The notes beneath the pieces are model-generated. The model was given only the letters and a program-made list of their open reading frames with translations, did no database searches and was not told where the DNA came from. This document shows positions 43,271-51,224 of a stretch of 64,000 bases of DNA, piece by piece. Every line of letters starts with the position of its first letter. The stretch's first letter is position 1. A program made the translations under genes and the position numbers. The stretch is from Pseudomonas coleopterorum (lineage in GTDB: Bacteria > Pseudomonadota > Gammaproteobacteria > Pseudomonadales > Pseudomonadaceae). The stretch spans positions 1 through 64,000 of the forward strand of contig NZ_FNTZ01000001.1 in assembly GCF_900105555.1 (NCBI RefSeq), given 5' to 3'.

Positions 43271-43887
43271 GTCGCAGGCTCCTTGGCCAGGGTTACCGGC
43301 GCCGGTTGCAGATAGCCGCGCAGCAGCAGGTGCACGCGCAGACGCCCCGCGCCGCCGACCGAGGGCGCCGTGCTGGTGCGGCGAACGCTCAGGTTGTCGA
43401 CGAACAGGAAGGGCTGGCCGTACTCCAGATCCCGCAACAGCCGGGTCAGGGGTTCCAGCGCGCACTCCAGGGTGAGGCTGACTTTGACCTGGCGGTACGG
43501 CTCGGCCGTGTCCTGCTCCGGGGTGATGGGCATGCGCTGTGTCACCTGGCAGCCCGGGCCTTGGTCGGCATGGGCCTTGACCAGGTCGAGGCTGCGTTGC
43601 ATCAGGTCGGCGGCCACGGCGCTGGGGTCGGTGCCCGGCAGCAGGCTGCTGCGGCTGGACGGATCGCGCCGCGCGGCCTGCAGGCGCTGTTGCAGGTCAT
43701 CGCGCTCGGCCAGCACGCCGGCGTAGCGCTGTTGCTGCTGGCGCAAGGTATCGGCCTGTTCTTCGATCGCGGCCAAGGGGTCCAGGAACCAGCTCTGTAC
43801 CAACAGGTACCAGGCCAGCCACAGCACCGCGGCAAGGGCTATCCAGGCGGCGCCGCGGCGTTCGCGTGGTGTGAATTCACGGCGCAT
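43267..43887 (-). CDS. gspM: Type II secretion system protein GspM
   Basis: A 206-residue protein with a short cytoplasmic N-terminus (MRREFTPRERR), a membrane helix (AAWIALAAVLWLAWYLLVQ), a coiled-coil stretch rich in Gln and Arg (about 45-75) and a periplasmic ferredoxin-like domain. It is the usual partner of GspL. ATG 43887 lies 11 nt inside gspL; its TGA overlaps the next start. The frame is open further upstream only because it runs antisense to noise in gspL. Confidence 0.87.
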   Translation of the reverse strand: MRREFTPRERRGAAWIALAAVLWLAWYLLVQSWFLDPLAAIEEQADTLRQQQQRYAGVLAERDDLQQRLQAARRDPSSRSSLLPGTDPSAVAADLMQRSLDLVKAHADQGPGCQVTQRMPITPEQDTAEPYRQVKVSLTLECALEPLTRLLRDLEYGQPFLFVDNLSVRRTSTAPSVGGAGRLRVHLLLRGYLQPAPVTLAKEPAT

Positions 43888-44908
43888 CGGCAGGCTCCTT
43901 GCGCAACTGGGCGCGCAGCGAAAAACGCTCCTTGGCGGTTTTTTCGTCGGGTTGGATGATGCCCTGGAATCGCGCATCGACCAGGGTCTGGCAGGCTTTG
44001 ACCCGGGTGATCAAGGTGCTGGCCTTGGCGCTCTGCCCGCTGATGGAAAGCGTGCCGTCCTCGGCGATTTCCAACTGCTCGATCCAGGTGTCGGCACCCA
44101 GGCAACCGGTCAGGTCCACCAGCACGCTGGTCAGGGTCGGCTTTGCGGCTTTCTGCTGCGCCAGATAGCGCGCAGCGCCCTGGGTGTTGGCCAGCTCCTG
44201 ACGCAACGCCTGCACTTGCTGCACCTGCTCGCGCTGGGCGGCCACGCTGTCCTGCATGCTGGCCAGGCGGTCGCTGCGGGCGTCCAGCCACAGCAGCATG
44301 CAGGCCAGGGTCAAAGCCACGCACCCCAGCGCCAGGTAGCGGGTCAGGCGGTCATGTCCGGAGCGAGGGGGGCGGCGATCCGCTGGCAACAGGTCGACGC
44401 CCAGAGGCTGACCGGCACGGTCCAGGCCGTCCACGGCCACGAACGTCAGGCCACGGTCGCGACACTGATCCAGCATCTGCGTCAGACGCTCCTGCACGAT
44501 GGCCACCAGCAACACCTGCGCCTGGGTCTTGCCCCGGCTTTGCAGGCGCGCCACGTAGTGCATGCGCTCGCGGGGGAAGGGCGTGTACTTGTCCAGCTCG
44601 AAACCCACCACGCTGTGCAGGTCGCGAATGGCTGCCAAGGGCAATTGCAGGGTCTGGGCCATCACCGTGTCGGCGGGCAGCAGCAGCACCAGGCGCTCGC
44701 CCGGAGCGCTGTCGAGAGGCTCTGACAAGGGCCAGCGAATCGAGCGCTCGCTCACCTGCGGCAGCAACCGATCGCGCCAGCGGGCGGGCAGCGACTGGCG
44801 CAATTCGTGCAGCCATGCCCGCCACAGCCCAGGGGCCGGCGATGCGCGCCACTGGCTGTGCAAGCGTGCCTGCAGCGGCGCCAGGCGTTGTGTGAGTCGT
44901 TGCTTCAT
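43877..44908 (-). CDS. gspL: Type II secretion system protein GspL
   Basis: A 343-residue GspL: a cytoplasmic actin-like domain (about 60-215, with FELDKYTPFPRERMHYVARL), one membrane helix (ALGCVALTLACMLLWL, about 220-240) and a periplasmic coiled-coil and ferredoxin-like domain. It links the GspE ATPase to the platform. ATG 44908 overlaps the gspK stop (ATGA). A much longer open frame extends upstream to 45652 but is non-homologous, so it is not used. Confidence 0.88.
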   Translation of the reverse strand: MKQRLTQRLAPLQARLHSQWRASPAPGLWRAWLHELRQSLPARWRDRLLPQVSERSIRWPLSEPLDSAPGERLVLLLPADTVMAQTLQLPLAAIRDLHSVVGFELDKYTPFPRERMHYVARLQSRGKTQAQVLLVAIVQERLTQMLDQCRDRGLTFVAVDGLDRAGQPLGVDLLPADRRPPRSGHDRLTRYLALGCVALTLACMLLWLDARSDRLASMQDSVAAQREQVQQVQALRQELANTQGAARYLAQQKAAKPTLTSVLVDLTGCLGADTWIEQLEIAEDGTLSISGQSAKASTLITRVKACQTLVDARFQGIIQPDEKTAKERFSLRAQLRKEPADAP

Positions 44909-45645
44909 TCTTGCCAGCGCAGGACCCGGTAAGGTCGTGCCCCCTCCTTCGATGGGTTGAGTAACAGGGTGACGCGCAGCGTCGTGGTGTAACCACCCGG
45001 CAGCGTCGCCTGGCTGCGGATCGTGACGATGGGCCCGGCGTCTTCGCCCATCGGCCCGCCCTGTGGCAGGTCCAGTGCGCGGCGCAGCCATGGCGCCGCC
45101 AGGCGTGGTTCGGGGCTCGGCAGGCCGCTCCACAGGGTCAGGTAGGGCGCAGCGCGCCGGTACAGCGACTGGTCCATGCCCGGTATCGCGCGCAGTTCTT
45201 CGAGCATGCGCAACGGTGCATGGCCATCGCCCCGGCGCTCTTCCAGCGCTCGGGCCAGCTGACGCGCCTGCTCGGCGCTGGCGCCGGCGGCCTGCAACAG
45301 CCGTGCGATCTGTTCGGCGGAACCGGCGTTGAGGTCCAGCTTGCCTTGCTCGCTGCGCAGGCTGACCGCCAGTTGCGCACCGTTGAAGCTCAAGGCGTGG
45401 GCTTGCCCATCGGCCAGCCAGTGCCGTTGCGGATCGCGCTGCAGTTGCGCCACCACCGCCATGCCCACACCCGCTTCGGCGGCCAGCAACGCCTGGGTAT
45501 GCTGGCGTTGCCACAGCGCCTGGCGGTTCTGCAGGTGCACCCAGCCCACCAGGCCGGCCAGCAGAGCGCTGAGCAATGCCAGCACCCATAGCACCAGCAG
45601 CAGTGCCACGCCGCGCTGACGACGCATCCCACTTCGCGCCGTCAC
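44905..45645 (-). CDS. gspK: Type II secretion minor pseudopilin GspK
   Basis: A 246-residue minor pseudopilin. After the RRQRG processing site comes VALLLVLWVLALLSALLAG, which lacks the Glu at mature position 5, the hallmark of GspK, the tip subunit. The periplasmic part contains the helical SAM-like region LDLNAGSAEQIARLLQAAG and YRRAAPYLTLWSG. GTG 45645 overlaps the gspJ stop (GTGA); ATG 45627 is an in-frame alternative. It is shorter than the ~300-residue GspK of Xcp/Out systems. Confidence 0.85.
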   Translation of the reverse strand: MTARSGMRRQRGVALLLVLWVLALLSALLAGLVGWVHLQNRQALWQRQHTQALLAAEAGVGMAVVAQLQRDPQRHWLADGQAHALSFNGAQLAVSLRSEQGKLDLNAGSAEQIARLLQAAGASAEQARQLARALEERRGDGHAPLRMLEELRAIPGMDQSLYRRAAPYLTLWSGLPSPEPRLAAPWLRRALDLPQGGPMGEDAGPIVTIRSQATLPGGYTTTLRVTLLLNPSKEGARPYRVLRWQE

Positions 45646-46265
45646 AGCGCACCAGCCTCGCCGGACAGGTCCAGACGCAGGTTCACGCTTTGCAGCGGCC
45701 AAGGCACTGGCCCTGCCAACCGGACATCGATGCGTACCCCGCGCGGCAAGCGGCTGGGCCATGGCCAGTGGTCCAGCCAGCCGGTGGGCTGGCCTTGCGG
45801 CGTCAGGCCGCGATAGCTCAACTGCAGCGTCTGCACCCGATGGAGCAACACCTGTGGCTCGCCGTGGGGTTGCAAGGTCTGCCCTTGCAACCGTGCCAGC
45901 GTGAGTTGCAAGCGCTGGCCCGCCAGTTCCAGACTGTGGCGATACACGCCGCCTCCCAGGCTGGGCGACAGCGGTGCATAGAAACGCACGTGCTGTCCGT
46001 CGCCTTCGAAAATCGCCTCGGCGGGCTGCCCTTCCAGCGCGCTCTGCCCGGCACCCGCCGCCAGTGGCAGGGCCTGCCCCAGCGCCGTGCGCAGAAAGTT
46101 CTGGCCGGCACGTACTTCGTCCAGGGCCATGCTGTAGCGCTCGGCCTTGGCCATGGCGCGGTTGGCGCCCAGGATGGCGCCTGCGATCAGGCTCAGCAGC
46201 ACGCCCAGCAGGCTCAATACCACCAGCACTTCGAGCAGGGTGAAACCATGGCTGCGCGCTTTCAT
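45642..46265 (-). CDS. gspJ: Type II secretion minor pseudopilin GspJ
   Basis: A 207-residue prepilin-like protein with the cleavage and methylation motif SHG/FTLLEVLVVLSLLGVLL (Glu5 present) and a beta-rich periplasmic domain with a Trp-Pro-rich C-terminal part (LDHWPWPSRLPRG). With GspI and GspK it forms the pseudopilus tip. ATG 46265 overlaps the gspI stop (ATGA). Confidence 0.9.
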   Translation of the reverse strand: MKARSHGFTLLEVLVVLSLLGVLLSLIAGAILGANRAMAKAERYSMALDEVRAGQNFLRTALGQALPLAAGAGQSALEGQPAEAIFEGDGQHVRFYAPLSPSLGGGVYRHSLELAGQRLQLTLARLQGQTLQPHGEPQVLLHRVQTLQLSYRGLTPQGQPTGWLDHWPWPSRLPRGVRIDVRLAGPVPWPLQSVNLRLDLSGEAGAL

Positions 46266-46630
46266 CGATTGGCGCCACTGGCGCGGCTGCGCACCTGCAG
46301 CGTGCTGTATTCAGCCTGACGGGCACCCTGACCGACCCGTAGATCCAGGCGCCAGACGTCTACCGGCGCCTCACCGGCGGGCAGGGCGCTGATGGCCAGC
46401 CGCCAAGGCAGGCCACTCCAGCGCCCTTCGGTGCTGCCTGCCTGCAATTGGCCCGCGCTGGCTTCGTCAAGAATCGAGCGCGCCGCCAGGCTCAGCTCAT
46501 CGCTGCGCTGGGCCTGCTGCAGGGCGCGGGCGCTGTTGCCGAAAGCCAACACCAGCACCGTGCTGCACAGCGCCAGTATCAGCAGCGCCGCGAGCATTTC
46601 CAGCAGGGTGAAACCGCGCTGGCCGATCAA
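46262..46630 (-). CDS. gspI: Type II secretion minor pseudopilin GspI
   Basis: A 122-residue pseudopilin with IGQRG/FTLLEMLAALLILALCS (Glu5 present). I chose TTG 46630 because it overlaps the gspH stop by 4 nt (TTGA), like the other junctions in this operon, and places the prepilin peptidase site near the N-terminus; another TTG lies at 46666. GspI is the usual core of the tip complex with GspJ and GspK. Confidence 0.82.
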   Translation of the reverse strand: MIGQRGFTLLEMLAALLILALCSTVLVLAFGNSARALQQAQRSDELSLAARSILDEASAGQLQAGSTEGRWSGLPWRLAISALPAGEAPVDVWRLDLRVGQGARQAEYSTLQVRSRASGANR

Positions 46631-47064
46631 TTGAGGCTGCGCAACTGAACGTTGCCGGTCAGCCAATTGATGTCCACGCGCCAGCGTTTGTCATCGCGTG
46701 CCAGCAGCAGGTGCCCACCGCTGGCGCCGCCATCGGGGTAGAACTCGAAGGCCGGCCCCAGCCCGTCGGCAGTCTGCAACTGCACGTGCATGTCACCGGG
46801 CAATTGCCGGACCGGCTCGCGCGGCCCCTGGAAGCGCCCGGCGTTCAGGTCGAAGCGGGTCCGCGCCGGCTGGCCGGTGACGATGGCCTGCACCCTGGCG
46901 GCCCGCAGCGACTGCACCACTTCACTCAGCGCGCGTCGCTCGCTGGCCGCGTGCAGGCCACGGCCGACGCCGAAGCCGACCAGGCCGATGGCGATGCCGA
47001 TCAGCACGATCACCACCAGCAGTTCGAACAGGGTGAAACCACGGTGGCTGCGCGGGCGGTTCAT
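46627..47064 (-). CDS. gspH: Type II secretion minor pseudopilin GspH
   Basis: A 145-residue pseudopilin with SHRG/FTLFELLVVIVLIGIAI (Glu5 present), followed by a periplasmic beta domain containing FEFYPDGGASGGHLLL, similar to FimT/GspH proteins. It begins 2 nt after the gspG stop. GspH links the tip complex to the GspG shaft. Confidence 0.9.
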   Translation of the reverse strand: MNRPRSHRGFTLFELLVVIVLIGIAIGLVGFGVGRGLHAASERRALSEVVQSLRAARVQAIVTGQPARTRFDLNAGRFQGPREPVRQLPGDMHVQLQTADGLGPAFEFYPDGGASGGHLLLARDDKRWRVDINWLTGNVQLRSLN

Positions 47065-47066
47065 GC

Positions 47067-47492
47067 TTACTGCCAGTTGCCGATGTCGGCCTTGTAGCCG
47101 TCACCGCCGGGCTGGCCGTCCTGGCCGAGGAAAATCAGGTCGAAGCTGCCATGCTCGCCGGGGTAGCGGTAGGCGAAGGGGTGGCCGAATGGATCCTTGA
47201 GGTCCGACGGCTTGGCATAGGGGCCGGCCCAGCCGACGGCGTTGGCCGGCTTGCTCACCAACTGCTGCAGATTCGCCGGCGGCGAGCCGACGTCCAGGCC
47301 GTAGCTCTCGATTTTCATTCCCAGGCTGGCGAGCTGGGCCTTGCCGGCACCGTACTTGCCCTTGTCGACATTGCCGCCGACCTGGCGCACCACGATGGTG
47401 GCGACGATGCCCAGCAGGACGATCACCGCGAGCATTTCCAACAGGGTGAAACCGCCCTGGCGGGTGCCGCGGGCAGAGTTGAATCGGGACAT
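47067..47492 (-). CDS. gspG: Type II secretion major pseudopilin GspG
   Basis: A 141-residue major pseudopilin with RQGG/FTLLEMLAVIVLLGIVAT (Glu5 present), the conserved KAQLASLGMKIESYGLDVGSPP helix (in two runs) and the calcium-loop region PYAKPSDLKDPFGHPFAYRYPGEHG. A C-terminal GQDGQPGGDGYKADIGNW matches GspG Ca2+ sites. Prepilin peptidase (GspO/PilD) is not encoded in the window, so the chromosomal PilD must process it. Confidence 0.95.
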   Translation of the reverse strand: MSRFNSARGTRQGGFTLLEMLAVIVLLGIVATIVVRQVGGNVDKGKYGAGKAQLASLGMKIESYGLDVGSPPANLQQLVSKPANAVGWAGPYAKPSDLKDPFGHPFAYRYPGEHGSFDLIFLGQDGQPGGDGYKADIGNWQ

Positions 47493-47502
47493 CGCAGTTT
47501 CC

Positions 47503-48705
47503 TCAAATGTTACTGGTAAGACTCATCAGCGGCAGCATGATGGCGAGCATGATCACCGCCACCATCACCGCCATCACCACGGTCAGGCTGGGCACCAGGG
47601 CGGCCAGCAAGCGGTCGATGCCACGCTTGGCCTCGACGTCGAACACGTCGGCCACCTTGAGCAGCATGGTGTCGAGGTTGCCGGACTGTTCGCCCACCTC
47701 GATCATCTGCAAGGCCAGCTCCGGCAGCAGCGGCTGCTCGCCGAAGGCCTGCGCCAAAGTGCCGCCGCCCTTGACCCATTGCGTGGCCTGTTCCACCTGT
47801 TCGCGCAAGGCATGGTTGCCGCACACCTGGCGCACGATGGTCATGGCCTGCAGCAAGGCCACGCCGTTGTTCAGCAAGGTGCCCAGGGTTCGCGCCAGCC
47901 GCGCGACTTCGATGCGTTGCAGCAACGGGCCCAGCACCTTGACCGACAGCACACGACGGTCGTGTCGCTGGCGCCGCTGGGGATTGCGTCGCGCCACGGC
48001 AACACCCCAGACCAGCGCCACCAGGGCGGCGAGCAGGAGCAGCCCATAGCCGCTCAGAAATTCACCCAGGCCAAGGATCGCCTGGGTGATCAGAGGAATG
48101 GGCACGCCCAGGTCGCGGAAGATGGGCACGAACTGCGGCACCACATAGGCCAGCAGCAAGGCCAGCGAGCCGAGCACGCCGACCACCAGGAAAATCGGAT
48201 AGATCAGCGCGTTGATCACTTCGCCACGCACTTTCTGGCTGCGCTCCAGGTAGTCGGCCAACTGGTGCAGGGTGTGCTCCAGCGAGCCGCCTGCTTCCCC
48301 GGCGCGCACCATGCTCAGGTAAAGACTGGAGAACTGTCCGTGTTCCTCTTCCAGCGCCTGGCTCAACGGCTTGCCGGCCTTGACCTGCTCGCGCACACGC
48401 TCCAGCAGGGCCCGGCGCCGAGGTTCGCCAGCCTGTTTCAACAGGATGCCCAACGAACGCTCCAGCGGTTGCCCCGCCCCGAGCAGCGTTGCCAGTTGCT
48501 GGGTAAAGCCGACCAGCGCGGCGGCATTCATGACACCGCGCTGGCGCGTACCGCCAAGGCTGGCCTGAACATCGCTGTCCAGACTCAGCAGCAACAGCCC
48601 ACGCTGTTGCAGTACCCGTGCGGCGGCATCGCGATCGCTGGCTTCCAGGCTGCCTTGACGGCTGGTGCCGTCGGCGTCCACTGCCCGGTACTTGAAATAG
48701 GCCAT
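47503..48705 (-). CDS. gspF: Type II secretion inner-membrane platform protein GspF
   Basis: A 400-residue polytopic protein with two GspF repeats: an N-terminal cytoplasmic domain starting MAYFKYRAVDADGTSRQG, GFTQQLATLLGAGQPLERSLGI-type helices, and membrane helices near 165-185, 215-235 and 370-395. The signature GEQSGNLDTMLLKVADVFD is present. It starts 2 nt after the gspE stop. Confidence 0.95.
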   Translation of the reverse strand: MAYFKYRAVDADGTSRQGSLEASDRDAAARVLQQRGLLLLSLDSDVQASLGGTRQRGVMNAAALVGFTQQLATLLGAGQPLERSLGILLKQAGEPRRRALLERVREQVKAGKPLSQALEEEHGQFSSLYLSMVRAGEAGGSLEHTLHQLADYLERSQKVRGEVINALIYPIFLVVGVLGSLALLLAYVVPQFVPIFRDLGVPIPLITQAILGLGEFLSGYGLLLLAALVALVWGVAVARRNPQRRQRHDRRVLSVKVLGPLLQRIEVARLARTLGTLLNNGVALLQAMTIVRQVCGNHALREQVEQATQWVKGGGTLAQAFGEQPLLPELALQMIEVGEQSGNLDTMLLKVADVFDVEAKRGIDRLLAALVPSLTVVMAVMVAVIMLAIMLPLMSLTSNI

Positions 48706-48707
48706 GA

Positions 48708-50432
48708 TCAGTCGCCGCGCGTGACGCGCAGCACCTCTTCGAGCGAGGTGATACCGGCCACCGCCTGGCGCAAACCTTCTTCATACAAGGTACGCAGGCC
48801 ACCGCGGCGCGCGGCCTGTTCGAGGGTGGCGGCATCGGCCTGGCGCATGAGCAACGAGCGCAGCTCTTCGTTCATGACCAGCAACTCGGTGAGGGCGCTG
48901 CGGCCGTGGTAACCGCCGCCGGGCAGCTCGCTGGCGGGTCGGTAGAGCATGATCGGGCGCTGCGTCGTGAAGCGCTCCAGCCCATGCTCGGCGATCAGTT
49001 CGAGCGGTGCCTCGAAGGGCACACGGGTCTGCGGGTCGAGCCGGCGCACCAGGCGCTGGGCCAGAATGCCCTTGACGGTGGACGCGATCAGGTAGCTTTC
49101 CACGCCCATGTCCAGCAGGCGGGTGATACTGGCCGCGGCGCTGTTGGTGTGCAGCGTCGACAGCACCAGGTGGCCGGTGAGCGAGGACTGGATGGCGATG
49201 CGGCAGGTTTCCAGGTCGCGCATCTCACCGATCATGATGACGTCCGGGTCCTGGCGCACGATGGAGCGCAGGGCCCCTGCGAAATCCAGACCGATGCTGG
49301 GTTTGACCTGAATCTGGTTGATGCCTTCGAGCTGGTACTCCACCGGGTCTTCGACGGTGATGATCTTGCGCTCGGCGGTGTTGAGCCGCGACAGCGCGGT
49401 GTACAAGGTGGTGGTCTTGCCCGAACCGGTGGGGCCGGTCACCAGCAGAATGCCGTGGGGATTCTCCAGCACGTCCAGGAACGTGCTCAGCCGCTCGCCA
49501 TCCATGCCCAGGCTGGGAAAGTGGAAGCTCACGGTCTGGCGATCGAGCAGGCGCATCACCACCGATTCGCCGAAGCTGGTGGGCACGGTGCTGACCCTCA
49601 GGTCCAGCTCCTTGCCTTGGATGCGCAGCATGATGCGGCCGTCCTGAGGCAGGCGGCGTTCGGCGATATCCAGGCGCGCCATGATCTTGAGGCGCGAGAT
49701 GATCGCCGCCGACGAGGTCGATGGCGGGGCCTCGGCCTCGTGCAGTACGCCGTCGATGCGATAGCGCACCTTGAGCTGGCTCTCGAAAGGTTCGATGTGA
49801 ATGTCCGAAGCCCGCTGCTCCACTGCGCGTTGCAGGATCAGGTTGACCAGGCGGATCACCGGCGCTTCCGACGCCAGGTCGCGCAGGTGCTCGATATCGT
49901 CTTCGGCACCGCTGTGCTCGTCGAGGGTTTCTATCAACGAACCCATGGCCGACCGCCCCTGGCCATAGAGCTTCTCGATCAAGGCGTCGACCTCACTGGC
50001 GGCCCCCACCGACACATACACCGGTCTTTCACAGGCGTAGCGCAATGCCTGCAAGGCATAGTCGTCGCCCGGGTTGGCGGCCAGTACATGAATGCCGTCG
50101 CCATGGATGCCCAGCGGCACCAAGCGGTAATGACGCAGAAACCGCTCGTTGACGGTGGGCAAGGGCTCTTCGCAAAGCTGCACGGCGTCGGCCAGCAGCA
50201 AAGGCGCCTGCAAGGTCGCGGCCCACGCCTTGGCCAGGTCCAGTTCGGACACCAGCCCCAGGCGGGTCAGCAATTCCACCAGCGTGCTGCCTTCCGATTC
50301 CTGTGCCAACCACCGTGCCCGCTCCAGGTCGCTGGCCTTGAGGTGGCCATTGTCCAGCAGCCAGGCACACACCTGCTCGACACCCTGTGTCGGCAAGTAA
50401 TGGCTATCGATGGGGGCGACGGATAAAGACAC
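48708..50432 (-). CDS. gspE: Type II secretion ATPase GspE
   Basis: A 574-residue hexameric ATPase that powers pseudopilus assembly. It contains Walker A TGPTGSGKTTTLYT (about residue 335), the Asp box DIHIEPF, Walker B DPDVIMIGEMRD and the His box LVLSTLHTNSAAASITRL. The tetracysteine zinc motif normally found near the C-terminal domain is missing: the segment from RLVRRLDPQTR to YHGRSALTEL has no Cys. I chose GTG 50432 (MSLSVAPIDSHYLP); GTG 50462 is in frame but lies inside the preceding terminator-like hairpin. Confidence 0.93.
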   Translation of the reverse strand: MSLSVAPIDSHYLPTQGVEQVCAWLLDNGHLKASDLERARWLAQESEGSTLVELLTRLGLVSELDLAKAWAATLQAPLLLADAVQLCEEPLPTVNERFLRHYRLVPLGIHGDGIHVLAANPGDDYALQALRYACERPVYVSVGAASEVDALIEKLYGQGRSAMGSLIETLDEHSGAEDDIEHLRDLASEAPVIRLVNLILQRAVEQRASDIHIEPFESQLKVRYRIDGVLHEAEAPPSTSSAAIISRLKIMARLDIAERRLPQDGRIMLRIQGKELDLRVSTVPTSFGESVVMRLLDRQTVSFHFPSLGMDGERLSTFLDVLENPHGILLVTGPTGSGKTTTLYTALSRLNTAERKIITVEDPVEYQLEGINQIQVKPSIGLDFAGALRSIVRQDPDVIMIGEMRDLETCRIAIQSSLTGHLVLSTLHTNSAAASITRLLDMGVESYLIASTVKGILAQRLVRRLDPQTRVPFEAPLELIAEHGLERFTTQRPIMLYRPASELPGGGYHGRSALTELLVMNEELRSLLMRQADAATLEQAARRGGLRTLYEEGLRQAVAGITSLEEVLRVTRGD

Positions 50433-50451
50433 GGTGGTGTACTTCAAATGA

Positions 50452-50477
50452 TCAGGGGCCACTTTCGAGGCCCCTGA
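50452..50477 (-). terminator. Hairpin between the 76-aa exported protein gene and gspE
   Basis: TCAGGGGCC (50452-50460), an 8-nt loop and GGCCCCTGA (50469-50477) form a 9-bp stem. On the minus strand it follows the small gene and is followed by TCATTTG. It probably attenuates transcription before gspE. Confidence 0.6.
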
Positions 50478-50510
50478 GGTGTAATGACTACAGTAACTAG
50501 GCGCGCTGCG

Positions 50511-50741
50511 TTAGTTTGCCGCAGGCTTGCTCTGCTCTGTAGGGCGGCCACGCTGATTTTCATCGGACTGCTTTTGCTGCTTCTGTTGTTTCTGCTCCAC
50601 TTTGACGTTCTTTTCCTGTGTCATGACCGTGGAGTCGCTGACGCCTTGAGCGTTTTGTTCAGTGCTGGATTCGGCTGCGAAAGTGGTGCCGGCAGCAACA
50701 AGAGTGAACGCGGCAATAGTGCCCAGTAGTGGCAATTTCAT
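50511..50741 (-). CDS. Small exported Gln/Lys-rich protein upstream of gspE
   Basis: A 76-residue protein with a clear signal peptide (MKLPLLGTIAAFTLVAAGTTFA, cleavage before AESS). It is followed by a highly charged, low-complexity mature part of about 53 residues with a run of QKQQKQQKQ and no Cys. ATG 50741 has GGAG nine bases upstream; an open frame extends 27 codons further but would hide the signal peptide. I do not recognise a family. Its position directly before the gsp operon suggests a secretion-related accessory or simply an envelope protein. Confidence 0.7.
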   Translation of the reverse strand: MKLPLLGTIAAFTLVAAGTTFAAESSTEQNAQGVSDSTVMTQEKNVKVEQKQQKQQKQSDENQRGRPTEQSKPAAN

Positions 50742-50859
50742 TTCAAGCATCTCCAAGGTTTGTATCGAGCCCGTCCGCCTCAGCGGATTGATGCTCGCGA
50801 TCGTTTGCCGAGTTTCGCTCAAAATGGCCGCTGTACGAGCGTTTTTGAGGGTCGATCGA

Positions 50860-51224
50860 CAAAAATGCTAAACCTACAGACCGGAAGGTTTAGCGATGGT
50901 TCCCCATGTGTAACAAAAAAATACCGAGAAAATACTAAAACCGCCGAAGTTCACCTTTTCGTTTGACTTCGTTTGTAAACAATTGTCTTAATTTAAAGGC
51001 GCGGGCACGTCTCGTGATAATTACTGGCAACTTGCCATTCACCTTAGTTATCCAGGGAAATATCGCCTCAGAACTATCGTAAGTCGAAGTGCCACTAGCG
51101 GTGATCTTCCGTGCTTCCTGCGAAGTTGCGGTATAGGCCCACTATTGCCTGAAATAAAGGCGTGCAGTACATCGACTGCGACAAATGAGCGCGGGGGTAC
51201 CTGATACTTGGAGATCGTCTTCAC
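50860..51224. promoter_or_regulatory. AT-rich intergenic region between the gsp operon and the GH3 gene
   Basis: The divergent spacer 50742-51224 has no gene. Its middle (about 50905-51000) is strongly AT-rich, with a candidate -35 TTGACT (50963-50968) 17 bp before TCTTAA, a weak -10. A perfect operator-like palindrome TGGCAA-C-TTGCCA is at 51025-51037. Promoters for both the small gene/gsp direction and the GH3 gene must lie here. The GH3 start has GGAG 11 bases upstream. Confidence 0.4.

Noticed and set aside
43877..45652. Long version of GspL (591 codons)
   Set aside because: The first ~248 codons overlap gspK in another frame and have antisense-like composition; the family start is at 44908 with an ATGA overlap.
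50963..50991. Strong sigma-70 promoter upstream of GH3
   Set aside because: TTGACT is good but the -10 at 17 bp (TCTTAA) matches only weakly, so it is mentioned only as a candidate within the regulatory region.
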